Source of the DNA: UBA6522 sp963664945
GTDB taxonomy: Bacteria; Pseudomonadota; Gammaproteobacteria; Steroidobacterales; Rariloculaceae
Length of the DNA stretch: 64,000 bases
Direction of reading: 5' to 3'
Assembly: GCA_963664945.1 (NCBI GenBank)
Contig: OY761822.1
Location: forward strand, 4,588,001 to 4,652,000
The notes below the pieces were generated by a model. It was given only the letters and a program-made list of their open reading frames with translations. It was not told where the DNA came from and did no database searches. Position 1 is the first letter of the stretch, and every line of letters begins with the position of its first letter. The position numbers and the translations under genes are program-made. Positions 24,845 to 34,132 of the stretch are shown one piece after another.

Positions 24845-25627
24845 CTACTTGAGATCTTCCGATCGGCACAACAGGGCCGACAGCCCGTGATCGGCGACAA
24901 TTTCGGCACCCGTGATCGCCGCTGCGCCGTCAGACAGCAGGAATGCGGCGGTCGCCCCAATCTCGTCGACGGTCGCATATCGTCCCGATGCGTGCAGTCG
25001 GCCGAATGACTCGGCCAGGCGCGGCTGGGCGCTGGCGATCTCTGCCACCTTCTCGGTATGCGTCAACCCCGGGCACAGGGTGTTCACGCGAATCCCGCAG
25101 GGCCCGAGGCTCCAGCTCATGGCCCGGGTCATCGCCGCGATGCCGCCCTTGGTCGCTGCGTACATTTCGTACCCGGGTATGCTGGCCAGCGAGTGGTTCG
25201 AACCGATGTTGACGATGGCGCCGCCGCCACTCGCCTTCATCAGCTTCGCCGACTCCTGGCACAGGAGAAAAACCGATCGCAGGTTGGTGCTCCAGAGCCG
25301 TTCCAGGTCGCTGGCCTCAAAATTCAGGAAATCGGCTTCCACCACGATGCCGGCATTGTTCACCAGCCCGTCCAGCGAGCCGAAGCGTCTGTTCAGATCA
25401 TCGAAGAACGCCCGCACGTCGACCGGCTTGCTGACATCCAGTTCGGCCGTATGCAGGGTTTTTGGATCGTCCGCCAGTGCGCGGGTGGCGTCGACGAGCC
25501 GATCGTGGGCGTTATCCGCAACAACCAGCGACGCCCCGGCCGCACCGCACGCGCGTGCAATGCCGAGACCGATACCCGCAGCGGCGCCGGTAATCAGTAT
25601 CCGCTTGCCGTGTAGCGACGTGTTCAC
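24845..25627 (-). CDS. Short-chain dehydrogenase of the anhydrogalactose operon
   Basis: A 260-residue SDR: TGAAAGIG, NNAG, Ser in NIGSNHS and YAATK are intact. The GTG start overlaps the sugar porter's stop by four bases (GTGA), showing tight co-expression. In known agar degraders an oxidoreductase pair converts 2-keto-3-deoxy-L-galactonate through the 2,5-diketo acid to D-KDG, and this SDR could be one of the pair; sugar dehydrogenase (galactose or anhydrogalactose) is the alternative. No closer assignment is possible from sequence alone. Confidence 0.78.
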   Translation of the reverse strand: MNTSLHGKRILITGAAAGIGLGIARACGAAGASLVVADNAHDRLVDATRALADDPKTLHTAELDVSKPVDVRAFFDDLNRRFGSLDGLVNNAGIVVEADFLNFEASDLERLWSTNLRSVFLLCQESAKLMKASGGGAIVNIGSNHSLASIPGYEMYAATKGGIAAMTRAMSWSLGPCGIRVNTLCPGLTHTEKVAEIASAQPRLAESFGRLHASGRYATVDEIGATAAFLLSDGAAAITGAEIVADHGLSALLCRSEDLK

Positions 25628-27201
25628 GTCGACACCGCCGCCGGACGGGTCAGTTCACGTTCTATTTCCTCGATCGTCTTGTTCTTGGTTTCCGGAAGGA
25701 TCCGGTACAGGATTGCCAGTCCCGCCACGATGCACCCCGCGTAGAGCGAGAGGATCTCGGCGGCACCCATGTTATTGAGCTGCCAGGGAAAGAACTGATT
25801 CACGAAGTAGTTCACGATGCTCGTAACCAGTGCGAAACTCGGAATGGCGATGCTGCGGACATAAATCGGAAAAATCTCCGAGAACAACACCCACATGATG
25901 GGCCCGATGGAGAAATTGAACGCCGCAATGAAGCTGACAATGGCCACAAGTATAACGGCTGCGTTCAGGTTGGCGGCGTTTTCCAGCAGCACGCTTTCGT
26001 TCTCCCGCAGCGCCGCCTCCCCGATGGCCGCTTCCACGGCAGACTTGAATTCCACGTCGCTGAAATACTGCACGCCGAACAGCGAGCGAAGGCTTTCAGG
26101 GTCCACGTTGACGGTAAGGTTTGCCAGGACGCCCGCGTCGAGCACGTATGTCGCGTTGGAGAAGGCCCAGGCACCGACGAACAGGCTCGCTGCCGCCCAT
26201 GTCAGTCCGAACAACGTCATGGGGCGCCGCCCGACGCGGTCGATAAGCAGCAATGCCAGCGCCGTAAAGAAGACGCTGACCACTCCGACGACCACGGCCT
26301 GCGTGTAGGCGGCATCCGTCCCGATACCCGTTTGCTCGAACACCGTTGGCGCATAGAACAGAATTGAGTTGATCCCGGTGATCGGCTGCACCGCAGCGAT
26401 CGTGAGCCCCAGCCAGAACACCGTTCGCATGCGCCGGTCGAAAAGGTCGGCGAGCTGCGATGCCAGGGACCTCTGATCATGACCGTGGCTGACGCTCTCC
26501 CGAATTTCCCGGATCGCGCCGTCGATTCGCTCCGGCGGCATCAGTTTCGACATCACCCTGCGGGCCGCATCGAGATCGCCCTTCTGAACCAGCCAGCGCG
26601 GGCTTTCCGGAATGCCCAGCAACAGCAGCAGCCAGGCCAGCGCGGGTACGATTTCCATGCCCAGCATCCAGCGCCATGTGTAGTCGACGATGCCGACGGC
26701 CTCGACCCACGCGGCCCCGGACTGGGTCGCCTGCAGGATTGCGGAATTGGCAAAGTAGGCAGCCGACAGGCCGATGACAATATTGATCTGGTTCATGGAG
26801 ACCAGCTTGCCCCGCAACCCGGAGGGGGCAATCTCGCCGATGTACATCGATGCGAGCGACAGTGACGTAAAGGCCAGGCCGCCCAGGAAACGTGCAGCCA
26901 CCAGCGATTCGAAATTCGGCGCAATCACCGAAGCAATGGCAGAAACCAGGTACAGTGCCGCGATGATCAGCAACGTCTTCTTGCGACCAATCAGGGCAGC
27001 GATGTGACCAGCGGCCAGCAAGGCGAAAATCACACCGAACCCGGGCGCGCTGACGACGGCGCCGACTTCGAGATCCGAGAGACCGAACTCGACGGCCACG
27101 AAACGAACTGTTCCTGAAATCAGCGCTGCGTCCAGTCCGAAGATGAAACCGCCCAGCGCAACGATGAAAGCGTAGCGGAAAGCGGTGGCACGAACATCCA
27201 T
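25624..27201 (-). CDS. Sugar porter family MFS transporter
   Basis: A 525-residue inner-membrane protein with the usual 12 hydrophobic segments. Sugar-porter signatures are present: DRVGRRPM between helices 8 and 9, IPESPRWL after helix 6 and LPETKNKTIEEIE at the C-terminus, with GLDAALISGTV in helix 1. A loop of about 60 residues between helices 9 and 10 (VNVDPESLRSLFGVQYF...) is longer than usual. It should import a monosaccharide, here probably galactose or 3,6-anhydro-L-galactose, by proton symport. ATG at 27201. It heads the operon controlled by the promoter at 27276-27304. Confidence 0.87.
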   Translation of the reverse strand: MDVRATAFRYAFIVALGGFIFGLDAALISGTVRFVAVEFGLSDLEVGAVVSAPGFGVIFALLAAGHIAALIGRKKTLLIIAALYLVSAIASVIAPNFESLVAARFLGGLAFTSLSLASMYIGEIAPSGLRGKLVSMNQINIVIGLSAAYFANSAILQATQSGAAWVEAVGIVDYTWRWMLGMEIVPALAWLLLLLGIPESPRWLVQKGDLDAARRVMSKLMPPERIDGAIREIRESVSHGHDQRSLASQLADLFDRRMRTVFWLGLTIAAVQPITGINSILFYAPTVFEQTGIGTDAAYTQAVVVGVVSVFFTALALLLIDRVGRRPMTLFGLTWAAASLFVGAWAFSNATYVLDAGVLANLTVNVDPESLRSLFGVQYFSDVEFKSAVEAAIGEAALRENESVLLENAANLNAAVILVAIVSFIAAFNFSIGPIMWVLFSEIFPIYVRSIAIPSFALVTSIVNYFVNQFFPWQLNNMGAAEILSLYAGCIVAGLAILYRILPETKNKTIEEIERELTRPAAVST

Positions 27202-27275
27202 TTCGACTGCCTCGTCGGCTGGCGCCGGGTGCGGACAAATCCCTATTCGTCTCGCATGACACGACAAACCGTCAG

Positions 27276-27308
27276 ATTATACATAGCCGGAAAATTATTG
27301 TTAACAAT
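27276..27308 (-). promoter_or_regulatory. Promoter of the sugar-porter operon with overlapping operator
   Basis: On the minus strand TTAACA (27299-27304) and a perfect TATAAT (27276-27281) are separated by 17 bases. The -35 box lies inside the perfect 12-base palindrome ATTGTTAACAAT (27297-27308). The same site lies 90 bases upstream of the divergent KDPGal aldolase start, so one bound regulator could control both operons. Confidence 0.78.
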
Positions 27309-27397
27309 TAATAATTTACGCGCAACAGGGTTGGGCGGTACACTTGGCCCGACAGACAACGCGCGCGCAAGCACGGTACATTCGGGATAAGGAAGCA

Positions 27398-28018
27398 ATG
27401 GCAGATCGTCGCCTGAGTGAGTACCTTGAGGATTCTCCGATCATCGCGATTCTTCGCGGTATCGAGCCGGATGCCGTCGTCGCGGTGGCCGATGCGCTGC
27501 TGGACCAGGGTATCCGGATTATCGAGATTCCGCTCAACTCGCCCTACCCGCTCAAGAGCATCGAACGGTTGCGCGGCAGCATCGCGGGACACGGGCTATG
27601 CGGCGCGGGCACCGTGCTGCGCGCCGAAGACGTGAGCGATGTCGCGGCTGCGGGAGGCGAGTTGATCGTCAGCCCCAACACCGACCTTGACGTTATCGGG
27701 CGAACCAAGGCGCTTGGCATGGCTTCCGTGCCCGGCAGCATGACACCGAGCGAAGCCTTCGCGGGCATAAACGCCGGTGCGGACGCGCTGAAGATTTTTC
27801 CGGCGAATACATTGGGACCGGGGTACTTCTCAGCCCTGAAGGCTGTCATCCCCGACCGTATCGGGCTCGTTGCGACCGGCGGCATCTCCGCAGGCAATAT
27901 TCCAACGTACCGGGCCGCGGGTGCGTCGGGATTTGGCATCGGCAGCGACATCTACAAACCGGGCGACAGCCCCGAGCAGGCCGCAGACAAGGCAGCGGCA
28001 TTGATGCGGGCGACGTGA
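27398..28018 (+). CDS. dgoA: 2-dehydro-3-deoxy-6-phosphogalactonate (KDPGal) aldolase
   Basis: A 206-residue class I aldolase of the KDPG/KDPGal family. AILRGIEPDA, the catalytic glutamate in IIEIPLNSPYPL, CGAGTVL, and the Schiff-base lysine in ADALKIFPANTLGP are intact; the PLNSPxPL pattern favours DgoA over Eda. It cleaves the phosphorylated keto-deoxy acid to pyruvate and glyceraldehyde 3-phosphate. The ATG at 27398 has AAGGAAG upstream. It is first in an operon with the GH86, GH50 and GPH genes. No matching keto-deoxy-sugar-acid kinase is visible in the window. Confidence 0.88.
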   Translation: MADRRLSEYLEDSPIIAILRGIEPDAVVAVADALLDQGIRIIEIPLNSPYPLKSIERLRGSIAGHGLCGAGTVLRAEDVSDVAAAGGELIVSPNTDLDVIGRTKALGMASVPGSMTPSEAFAGINAGADALKIFPANTLGPGYFSALKAVIPDRIGLVATGGISAGNIPTYRAAGASGFGIGSDIYKPGDSPEQAADKAAALMRAT

Positions 28019-30384
28019 ATCGCCGACCCGGCGCCGGAACCGGCGTGTTGCTCATCCTGGCGCTCGTATCCGCTTGCGGCGGGGGCGGAGGAGGAGGAAG
28101 CGGCGGCGACGGCGGGACCCCGACCCCACCGCCACCATCGGCGGATACCACGCCCGATGCGTTTTCGTTCAACACTGTCACCGATGCGGCGCGCGATGGA
28201 CCTGTCGTCTCCGAAAGCGTCACCATCACTGGTTTGTCCGCAGCAGCCGACGTGTCGATTTCAGGGGGCGAATACTCGGTGGACGGCGGCAGCTACACCG
28301 GTTCTTCGGGTACGGTATCCGACGGACAAGCTGTCACGGTACGTGTCAGTGCATCGAGCGAGTTTGCGACCGAAACGGTGACGACCCTGACCGTCGGAGG
28401 CGTGTCAGCCGACTTTCGCGTCACGACGATCGCCGCGCCGACGGTCCGGATCGACATCAACGCGGACGTTCGCCACATGGTTGGGGGCATCGACGCATTC
28501 GACCGGCGCAAGTACATCACCATCCATGCATCGCACACCGAACAGGACTGGTTCGGCAACAATTCCCAGAGCCGTTCCGCACCCAACGCTTCCGCCGATC
28601 TGCTCACCGAGTTCGTGGAAACATACGACGTGTACTTCGGCCGCGATACGGGCGCCATGAGGTGGCAACTTCAGCAACTACCGGAAGATTCCAATCGGCC
28701 CGGCTTTGCCGACGAGACCGCCGCCACGGCACGCGGCGCCGATGTGCGCCGGAACTACGCCTCCACCACGAACGCAAATGCGGTCACATCGCGCCGGCAC
28801 GAACAGCGCGGTACCGACCTGATCGTCGGCGCGCAGCAGCATCCCTACTGGCCGGATGGACAGACCACGTCACAGGGATGGGCCTTCTCGCAGGCGGACA
28901 CGCCGTCGGAACCATTCGGGACCGCCACCGGCCATTACATGGGGCAATTCCTGTCCAGGTATTTCAGTCAGGGAACGGCGGACTCCGACGGTCAGCCGAA
29001 GCCGGTCTACGTGGAGGTCATGAACGAACCGGTCTACGACCTGGTCGACGCGGCGGACATGCCCGAGGATCTGGGCAAAATCTTCAGGTTCCACAACGCC
29101 GTCGCCGCAGCGATCCGGGCAACCAACGACGACGTGCTGATCGGCGGCTACGGCGCCGCGTTCCCGGACTTCGAGCGGGATGGCTTCAACCGCTGGCACG
29201 AGCGCCACAAGGCGTTCATGGACATCGCGGGACACAACATGGACTTTCTCTCCATCCACCTCTACGACTTTCCCAACTTCACGGTGAATGGCAGGTTGAC
29301 CGAACAATACCGCAAGGGCAGCAACCTCGAAGCGACGCTCGACATGCTGGAGCACTACGGGACGCTGAAGTACGGCGCGCCCATGCCGCTGGTCATTTCG
29401 GAATACGGCTCGCAGGCTCACGGCCTGTACAACCAGCCGTGGTCGCCCCTGCGCGACTGGCTGGTCATCAAGGCGGTCAATTCGATGCTCATGGCGTTCA
29501 TGGAACGCCCGGACATCATTCAGAAGACCATCCCCTTCATTACCGTCAAGGCGGAGTGGGGCCGGATATCCGACTCGGTTCCCTACTACTGGCGCCTGAT
29601 GCGCCAGGCGTCCGAGGGAGCCGGCGAGACGGGTGACGAGTGGGTCTACACCGACGTGGTCAAATTCTATGAGTTGTGGGCCGATGTCGGCGGAAGCCGG
29701 GTGGATTCATTCGCCAACGATCCCGACATCCTGGTGGACGCCTATCTCGACGGTTCGGACCTGTTCATCATCGCCAACAGCCTTGAGTTCGAGGACGCAT
29801 ACCTCGGCATCGCACTCGATGGCCCGGGAACCGCGGCGGCGACCGGATTCACCGTCAAACATCTTTACCTTGACGGTGAAATGCCGAAACTTGAGACCAC
29901 CCGGTCGGCCACGTTGCCGGAATCCCTGCGGTTGGGAGCAGAAGGCACACTGGTCCTGCACATCGAATTCGACGCCGATATCGCCATCGACGCAAGCGCC
30001 GAGGAGAGCAAGCATTACGCTGAGACGATGCTGCGGCCCATCAGCGCCAACTCGACACTGTCATTCGACGTCAACGGAGTCCCAACGGGTGCGGACGGAG
30101 AAGCCGTTCTGCGCCTGGGAGTCGGACGCGCGCACGGACTCTCGCTCCTGCCGGTTGTGTCGGTCAACGGTATCGCCGTCGACGTCCCTGCGGACTTCCG
30201 GGGCTATGACCAATATCACGGTGGCGTCGGCCGAGCGTCGTTCTTTGGCGTACTGGAGATCCCGACGCCCTGGACCGCAGTGGCCGAGAACAACCGCGTC
30301 GAGGTGACGTTTGCCGACAGCGGCGGCCACATCTCGTCGGTGGCGTTACAAGTCTTCAACCACACCCGGCCGATTGCCCGGTAA
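28015..30384 (+). CDS. GH86 beta-agarase/porphyranase, lipoprotein
   Basis: A 789-residue protein. The lipobox LVSAC is followed by a poly-glycine linker, so it is probably anchored to the outer membrane. Residues about 55-140 form an Ig-like domain (SVDGGSYTGSSGTVSDGQ). The catalytic TIM barrel follows with VEVMNEPVYDLVD (acid/base Glu, about residue 337) and LVISEYGSQ (nucleophile Glu, about residue 461); the C-terminal third is beta-rich, as in GH86. GH86 enzymes cut beta-1,4 bonds in agar or porphyran; which of the two cannot be decided here. GTG start overlaps the aldolase stop by four bases. Confidence 0.87.
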   Translation: MNRRPGAGTGVLLILALVSACGGGGGGGSGGDGGTPTPPPPSADTTPDAFSFNTVTDAARDGPVVSESVTITGLSAAADVSISGGEYSVDGGSYTGSSGTVSDGQAVTVRVSASSEFATETVTTLTVGGVSADFRVTTIAAPTVRIDINADVRHMVGGIDAFDRRKYITIHASHTEQDWFGNNSQSRSAPNASADLLTEFVETYDVYFGRDTGAMRWQLQQLPEDSNRPGFADETAATARGADVRRNYASTTNANAVTSRRHEQRGTDLIVGAQQHPYWPDGQTTSQGWAFSQADTPSEPFGTATGHYMGQFLSRYFSQGTADSDGQPKPVYVEVMNEPVYDLVDAADMPEDLGKIFRFHNAVAAAIRATNDDVLIGGYGAAFPDFERDGFNRWHERHKAFMDIAGHNMDFLSIHLYDFPNFTVNGRLTEQYRKGSNLEATLDMLEHYGTLKYGAPMPLVISEYGSQAHGLYNQPWSPLRDWLVIKAVNSMLMAFMERPDIIQKTIPFITVKAEWGRISDSVPYYWRLMRQASEGAGETGDEWVYTDVVKFYELWADVGGSRVDSFANDPDILVDAYLDGSDLFIIANSLEFEDAYLGIALDGPGTAAATGFTVKHLYLDGEMPKLETTRSATLPESLRLGAEGTLVLHIEFDADIAIDASAEESKHYAETMLRPISANSTLSFDVNGVPTGADGEAVLRLGVGRAHGLSLLPVVSVNGIAVDVPADFRGYDQYHGGVGRASFFGVLEIPTPWTAVAENNRVEVTFADSGGHISSVALQVFNHTRPIAR

Positions 30385-30455
30385 CACTTCCAGCAGCGCG
30401 CGACCAATTTGATCGCGGACCGATCTTCGCCTCACTGAACGACGCAGGGTGCCCG

Positions 30456-32744
30456 ATGAAAACAACTACTACTCAGCCTAGTACTCAGCAATTGACCGCG
30501 CTCTCGCTCGCCCTGCTCTTCATTTCCGGTTGTTCGGAAGATCCGGTAACAGAGGAGGTGCTGATCGACTTCGAGAACGAGGCGGAACTTGCCTCTGTAA
30601 CCGTGAACCACGGCACGGTCACCGCGCACGAACATGAAGGCGGTACGGCGGCCAGGGTCGATATGGCGTCGGCGAGCAACCATATCACGGCGTTCGAGAT
30701 CGCCGCCGAACCGCCCTGGGACCTGAGCACGAAAGGCGCTGTCGCGCTTGCGCTGGACATCCAGAACCCCGGACCGACGTCGGCAAGTTTTTATGTGACC
30801 ACCACCGACAGCACCGGACAGATGCAGATTCGTACGACCGTTGTGCCGGCGGAATCGAACGGCACTTACTTCGTGGAGCTGAGCTCCCCCGCCCTCGAGA
30901 TCGACAGCGGAATTCGGTCCGACCCCTTGAGCTGGAAGACCGATTACACGATGGCGATCTGGCGCGGCGGCACGCGCAAGCTCGAACTGTCGGGAATTCG
31001 CAGTCTCAGGTTCGATGTTCGCGGCGTGCTCGAAGACAAGTCGTTCATCATCGACAACGTCCGCCTGATATTCCCCTCCGACTATGACGAGAACTACCTC
31101 GCCGGCCTCGTTGACGAGTATGGCCAGAATGCCAAGAATGATTTTGCGAACAGGATCGCGAGCACCGAAGAACTCGTTGCGGCCGGCGAGCAGGAACTGG
31201 CGCAACTGGCAAGCGAACCGCCTCCGGGACGCTCCCGGTTTGGCGGCTGGGCCGACGGGCCGCGTCTGGAGGCAACCGGCTACTTCCGGACAGAGCAACA
31301 TGACGGCAAGTGGTGGCTCGTTGACCCGGAAGGCCACCTGTTCTTTTCCAACGGCATCGCCAATGTCCGCATGTCGAATACACAGACGATGACCGGATAC
31401 GACTTTGACGCCGCTGCGATCGAACAACGATCTGGAGCCGACCTGACGCCAGAGGACTCGGAGGGTCTCAATCGTGCTCCGAACCATGCCTGGCCGACTC
31501 GTTACGTCAGTTCGGAACTCCGGGCCAACATGTTCACCTGGCTGCCCCAACTCGAGCACCCACTGGCCCAACACTACGGCTACCGGCGCGACTCCCACTC
31601 CGGCCCGCTCAAGACTGGCGAGACTTTCAGCTTCTATCGGGCGAATCTCGCGCGCAAGTTCGAGTCGGACGATCCGCAAGAATTCATGCCGAAATGGCGA
31701 GACGTGACGGTCGACCGGATGCTGAGCTGGGGATTCACGTCCTTCGGCAACTGGATCGATCCGATGTTTTACCAGCTCGATCGCTTCCCCTACTTCGCCA
31801 ACGGCTGGATCATCGGCGACTTCAAAACGGTCAGCAGCGGCAACGACTACTGGGCTCCACTGCCCGACCCGTTCGACCCGCTGTTCGAGGAGCGTGCATA
31901 TGCCACCGTGCGCCAGATTGCCGCTGAGGTCCAGGATAACCCGTGGTTTATCGGCGTATTCATCGACAATGAGAAGAGCTGGGGCGTGATGGGCAGCGTC
32001 GGGACGCAATACGGCGTTGTCATCAACACGCTTGCCCGCACGGACGACGACAGCCCGACGAAGGCGCGCTTTACTCGCTGGCTGAAGAGCCGGCATGGTG
32101 ATATCGACGCCCTGAACGCGGGGTGGCAAGCCGACTTCGAGTCCTGGGAGGAGTTGTCTGCAGGCGTAGCGATCACGGACTTTACGGATGCCATGACCGA
32201 CGACTTCTCGGCGCTGCTCGCACTGTTCGCCGAGGAGTACTTCCGGATTGTCGCTGGTGCCGTGGACCAGCTCATGCCGAATCACATGTATCTGGGCGCC
32301 CGATTCGCTGACTGGGGCATGACGCCGGAACTGCGCTCCGCAGCGGCGCGGCACGTTGACGTCATGAGCTACAACTTCTATCGCGAAGGCATCAGCGACG
32401 TGTTCTGGAGCTTCCTTGCCGACATCGATATGCCGAGCATCATTGGCGAATTCCACAATGGTTCGCTGGACTCCGGTCTCCTGAACCCCGGGCTGATTCA
32501 CGCCGAGTCCCAGACCGATCGCGGCCGCAAGTATGCCGAGTATGTGAACAGTGTGCTTGACAATGACTGGTTCGTCGGCGTGCACTGGTTTCAGTACATC
32601 GATTCCCCGCTAACCGGCCGGGCGCTTGACGGCGAGAACTACAACGTTGGATTCGTCAGCGTCACGGACCAGCCCTATGAGCCACTGGTCGAGGCAGCGA
32701 AAGAGGTAAACGCCAATCTCTACGAACGACGGTTCGGTCGGTGA
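30456..32744 (+). CDS. GH50 beta-agarase, lipoprotein
   Basis: A 762-residue protein with lipobox FISGC. Residues about 30-210 are a carbohydrate-binding-like beta domain (LIDFENEAELASV onward), and from about 250 comes the GH50 barrel (FGGWADGPRLEATGYFRTE, LVDPEGHLFFSNG). The catalytic acid is in IDNEKSWG (about residue 502) and the nucleophile in IIGEFHNG (about 663). GH50 enzymes are mostly exo-acting and release neoagarobiose or neoagarotetraose. It has a paralogue at 59260 and a remnant at 62797. It lies 71 bases after the GH86 gene in the same operon. Confidence 0.9.
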   Translation: MKTTTTQPSTQQLTALSLALLFISGCSEDPVTEEVLIDFENEAELASVTVNHGTVTAHEHEGGTAARVDMASASNHITAFEIAAEPPWDLSTKGAVALALDIQNPGPTSASFYVTTTDSTGQMQIRTTVVPAESNGTYFVELSSPALEIDSGIRSDPLSWKTDYTMAIWRGGTRKLELSGIRSLRFDVRGVLEDKSFIIDNVRLIFPSDYDENYLAGLVDEYGQNAKNDFANRIASTEELVAAGEQELAQLASEPPPGRSRFGGWADGPRLEATGYFRTEQHDGKWWLVDPEGHLFFSNGIANVRMSNTQTMTGYDFDAAAIEQRSGADLTPEDSEGLNRAPNHAWPTRYVSSELRANMFTWLPQLEHPLAQHYGYRRDSHSGPLKTGETFSFYRANLARKFESDDPQEFMPKWRDVTVDRMLSWGFTSFGNWIDPMFYQLDRFPYFANGWIIGDFKTVSSGNDYWAPLPDPFDPLFEERAYATVRQIAAEVQDNPWFIGVFIDNEKSWGVMGSVGTQYGVVINTLARTDDDSPTKARFTRWLKSRHGDIDALNAGWQADFESWEELSAGVAITDFTDAMTDDFSALLALFAEEYFRIVAGAVDQLMPNHMYLGARFADWGMTPELRSAAARHVDVMSYNFYREGISDVFWSFLADIDMPSIIGEFHNGSLDSGLLNPGLIHAESQTDRGRKYAEYVNSVLDNDWFVGVHWFQYIDSPLTGRALDGENYNVGFVSVTDQPYEPLVEAAKEVNANLYERRFGR

Positions 32745-34132
32745 GCGCCACCGCTGTTGAAGATCGCGTCCCTCTCCGGCAAAAGTTCGCTTACTCATCC
32801 GGCCTCATCGCCGACCACTACGCCCAGTTCGGCGTGGCCTGGCTGGCTCTACCGGTCTACAACATCCTGCTGGGGATATCGCCCCAGCTCGTCACGATAG
32901 CCCTTTCCCTCGCGAGACTCTGGGATGCGATAACGGACCCGGTTGTAGGTTCCATATCCGACAACCTGAAGAGCAAGTACGGACGGCGGAAGCCGTTGAT
33001 CTTCGCAGGAGCAATCCTGACCGGAATCGCCTTTCCCCTGGTCTGGATGGTTCCCGAGTCCTGGAGTGGATCCGCTTCGTTTATCTATCTGTGCGTCGCG
33101 TTCGTGGTCTTCTATACCTGTTACTCGCTGTTCTCCGTGCCGTACGAATCGCTGGGCATGGAACTGACTCCCGATTACCAGGAACGAACGAGGGTCTTCA
33201 GTATCCGGTTTTACGTGTCTGCGTTCGCAGACCTCGGGCTCCCGTTTCTGTTCTGGATGGGCAGCCTCGCAATCTTTGCAAGTCACCTGGCGGGCGTCCG
33301 TCTGGTCAGCGTAGGCGTTGGCCTCTTGATTGCCGCGACGGGCATCTGGTGTGCCATGGAATGTGTCGAACGGTACCAGACGATTGCCGAGAAGCAGGAC
33401 AAGGAGAATATATTTCACGCCATCAAATCGCTCGTGAAAAACCGTCCCCTGGTCATCATTGTCAGCTCGATCTCGATCTATCTGTTTGCAGACACCAGCA
33501 TGCGATCACTCGAGCCATACGTGCACATCTACTACATTTACGGCGGCGACGTAAGAACGGGTGCGTTGCTCGACGCCGCCAACAGGACAATACCGGTCGC
33601 TTTCGCCCTGCTGGGTGCGTTTGTCGTTCACGTCCTGTCCGACAGGTTCGACAAGCTCCACATGTTGCTCGCTTGCGTCGCAATAATATTTCTGTCCCAC
33701 CTCGCGATCTTTTTCACGTACCAGCCGGGACATCCCTTGCTTACGCTGGTGACAAAACCCTTCTATGCCTTCGCCACTGCGGGCTTCTGGGTGCTTGTGA
33801 TATCGATGCGGGCCGACGTCTGCGACTGGGACGAATACAGGTTCGGGCTGCGGCGCGAGGGAATGATTGCTGCTGTCAACAACTGGCTGGTCAAGGTCGC
33901 AATCACAGTCGCCGTGGCTGCCAGCGGGTACATCCTGGAGTTCGTGTCCGGCTTCGATGTTGAACAAGGCGCACAATCAATCGAAACGCTCGAGCGCATC
34001 AAGCTGACGTATATCGCCGTACCGTGCGCGGCTACCCTGATCGTCTTCATGATACTGCTCAGGTACTCCCTGTCGAGGGACAAGCTCGCCGACATTCGTA
34101 GTGAACTGGAACAACGGCGCGAAGCGGTTTAG
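32741..34132 (+). CDS. GPH-family glycoside/cation symporter
   Basis: A 463-residue inner-membrane carrier of the glycoside-pentoside-hexuronide family (MelB-like), with about 12 hydrophobic segments. Typical blocks are SLARLWDAITDPVVGSISDN, KYGRRKPLIFAGAIL, VPYESLGMELTPDYQERTRV and MRADVCDWDEYRFG. It should import neoagaro-oligosaccharides or galactosides. GTG start overlaps the GH50 stop by four bases, so the two are co-translated. Its stop overlaps the convergent GH2 gene by four bases. Confidence 0.88.
   Translation: MSATAVEDRVPLRQKFAYSSGLIADHYAQFGVAWLALPVYNILLGISPQLVTIALSLARLWDAITDPVVGSISDNLKSKYGRRKPLIFAGAILTGIAFPLVWMVPESWSGSASFIYLCVAFVVFYTCYSLFSVPYESLGMELTPDYQERTRVFSIRFYVSAFADLGLPFLFWMGSLAIFASHLAGVRLVSVGVGLLIAATGIWCAMECVERYQTIAEKQDKENIFHAIKSLVKNRPLVIIVSSISIYLFADTSMRSLEPYVHIYYIYGGDVRTGALLDAANRTIPVAFALLGAFVVHVLSDRFDKLHMLLACVAIIFLSHLAIFFTYQPGHPLLTLVTKPFYAFATAGFWVLVISMRADVCDWDEYRFGLRREGMIAAVNNWLVKVAITVAVAASGYILEFVSGFDVEQGAQSIETLERIKLTYIAVPCAATLIVFMILLRYSLSRDKLADIRSELEQRREAV

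Noticed and set aside
30432..32585. A 717-codon open frame on the minus strand
   Set aside because: It is antisense to the first GH50 gene, whose protein is clearly homologous to known agarases; long antisense frames are common at this GC content.
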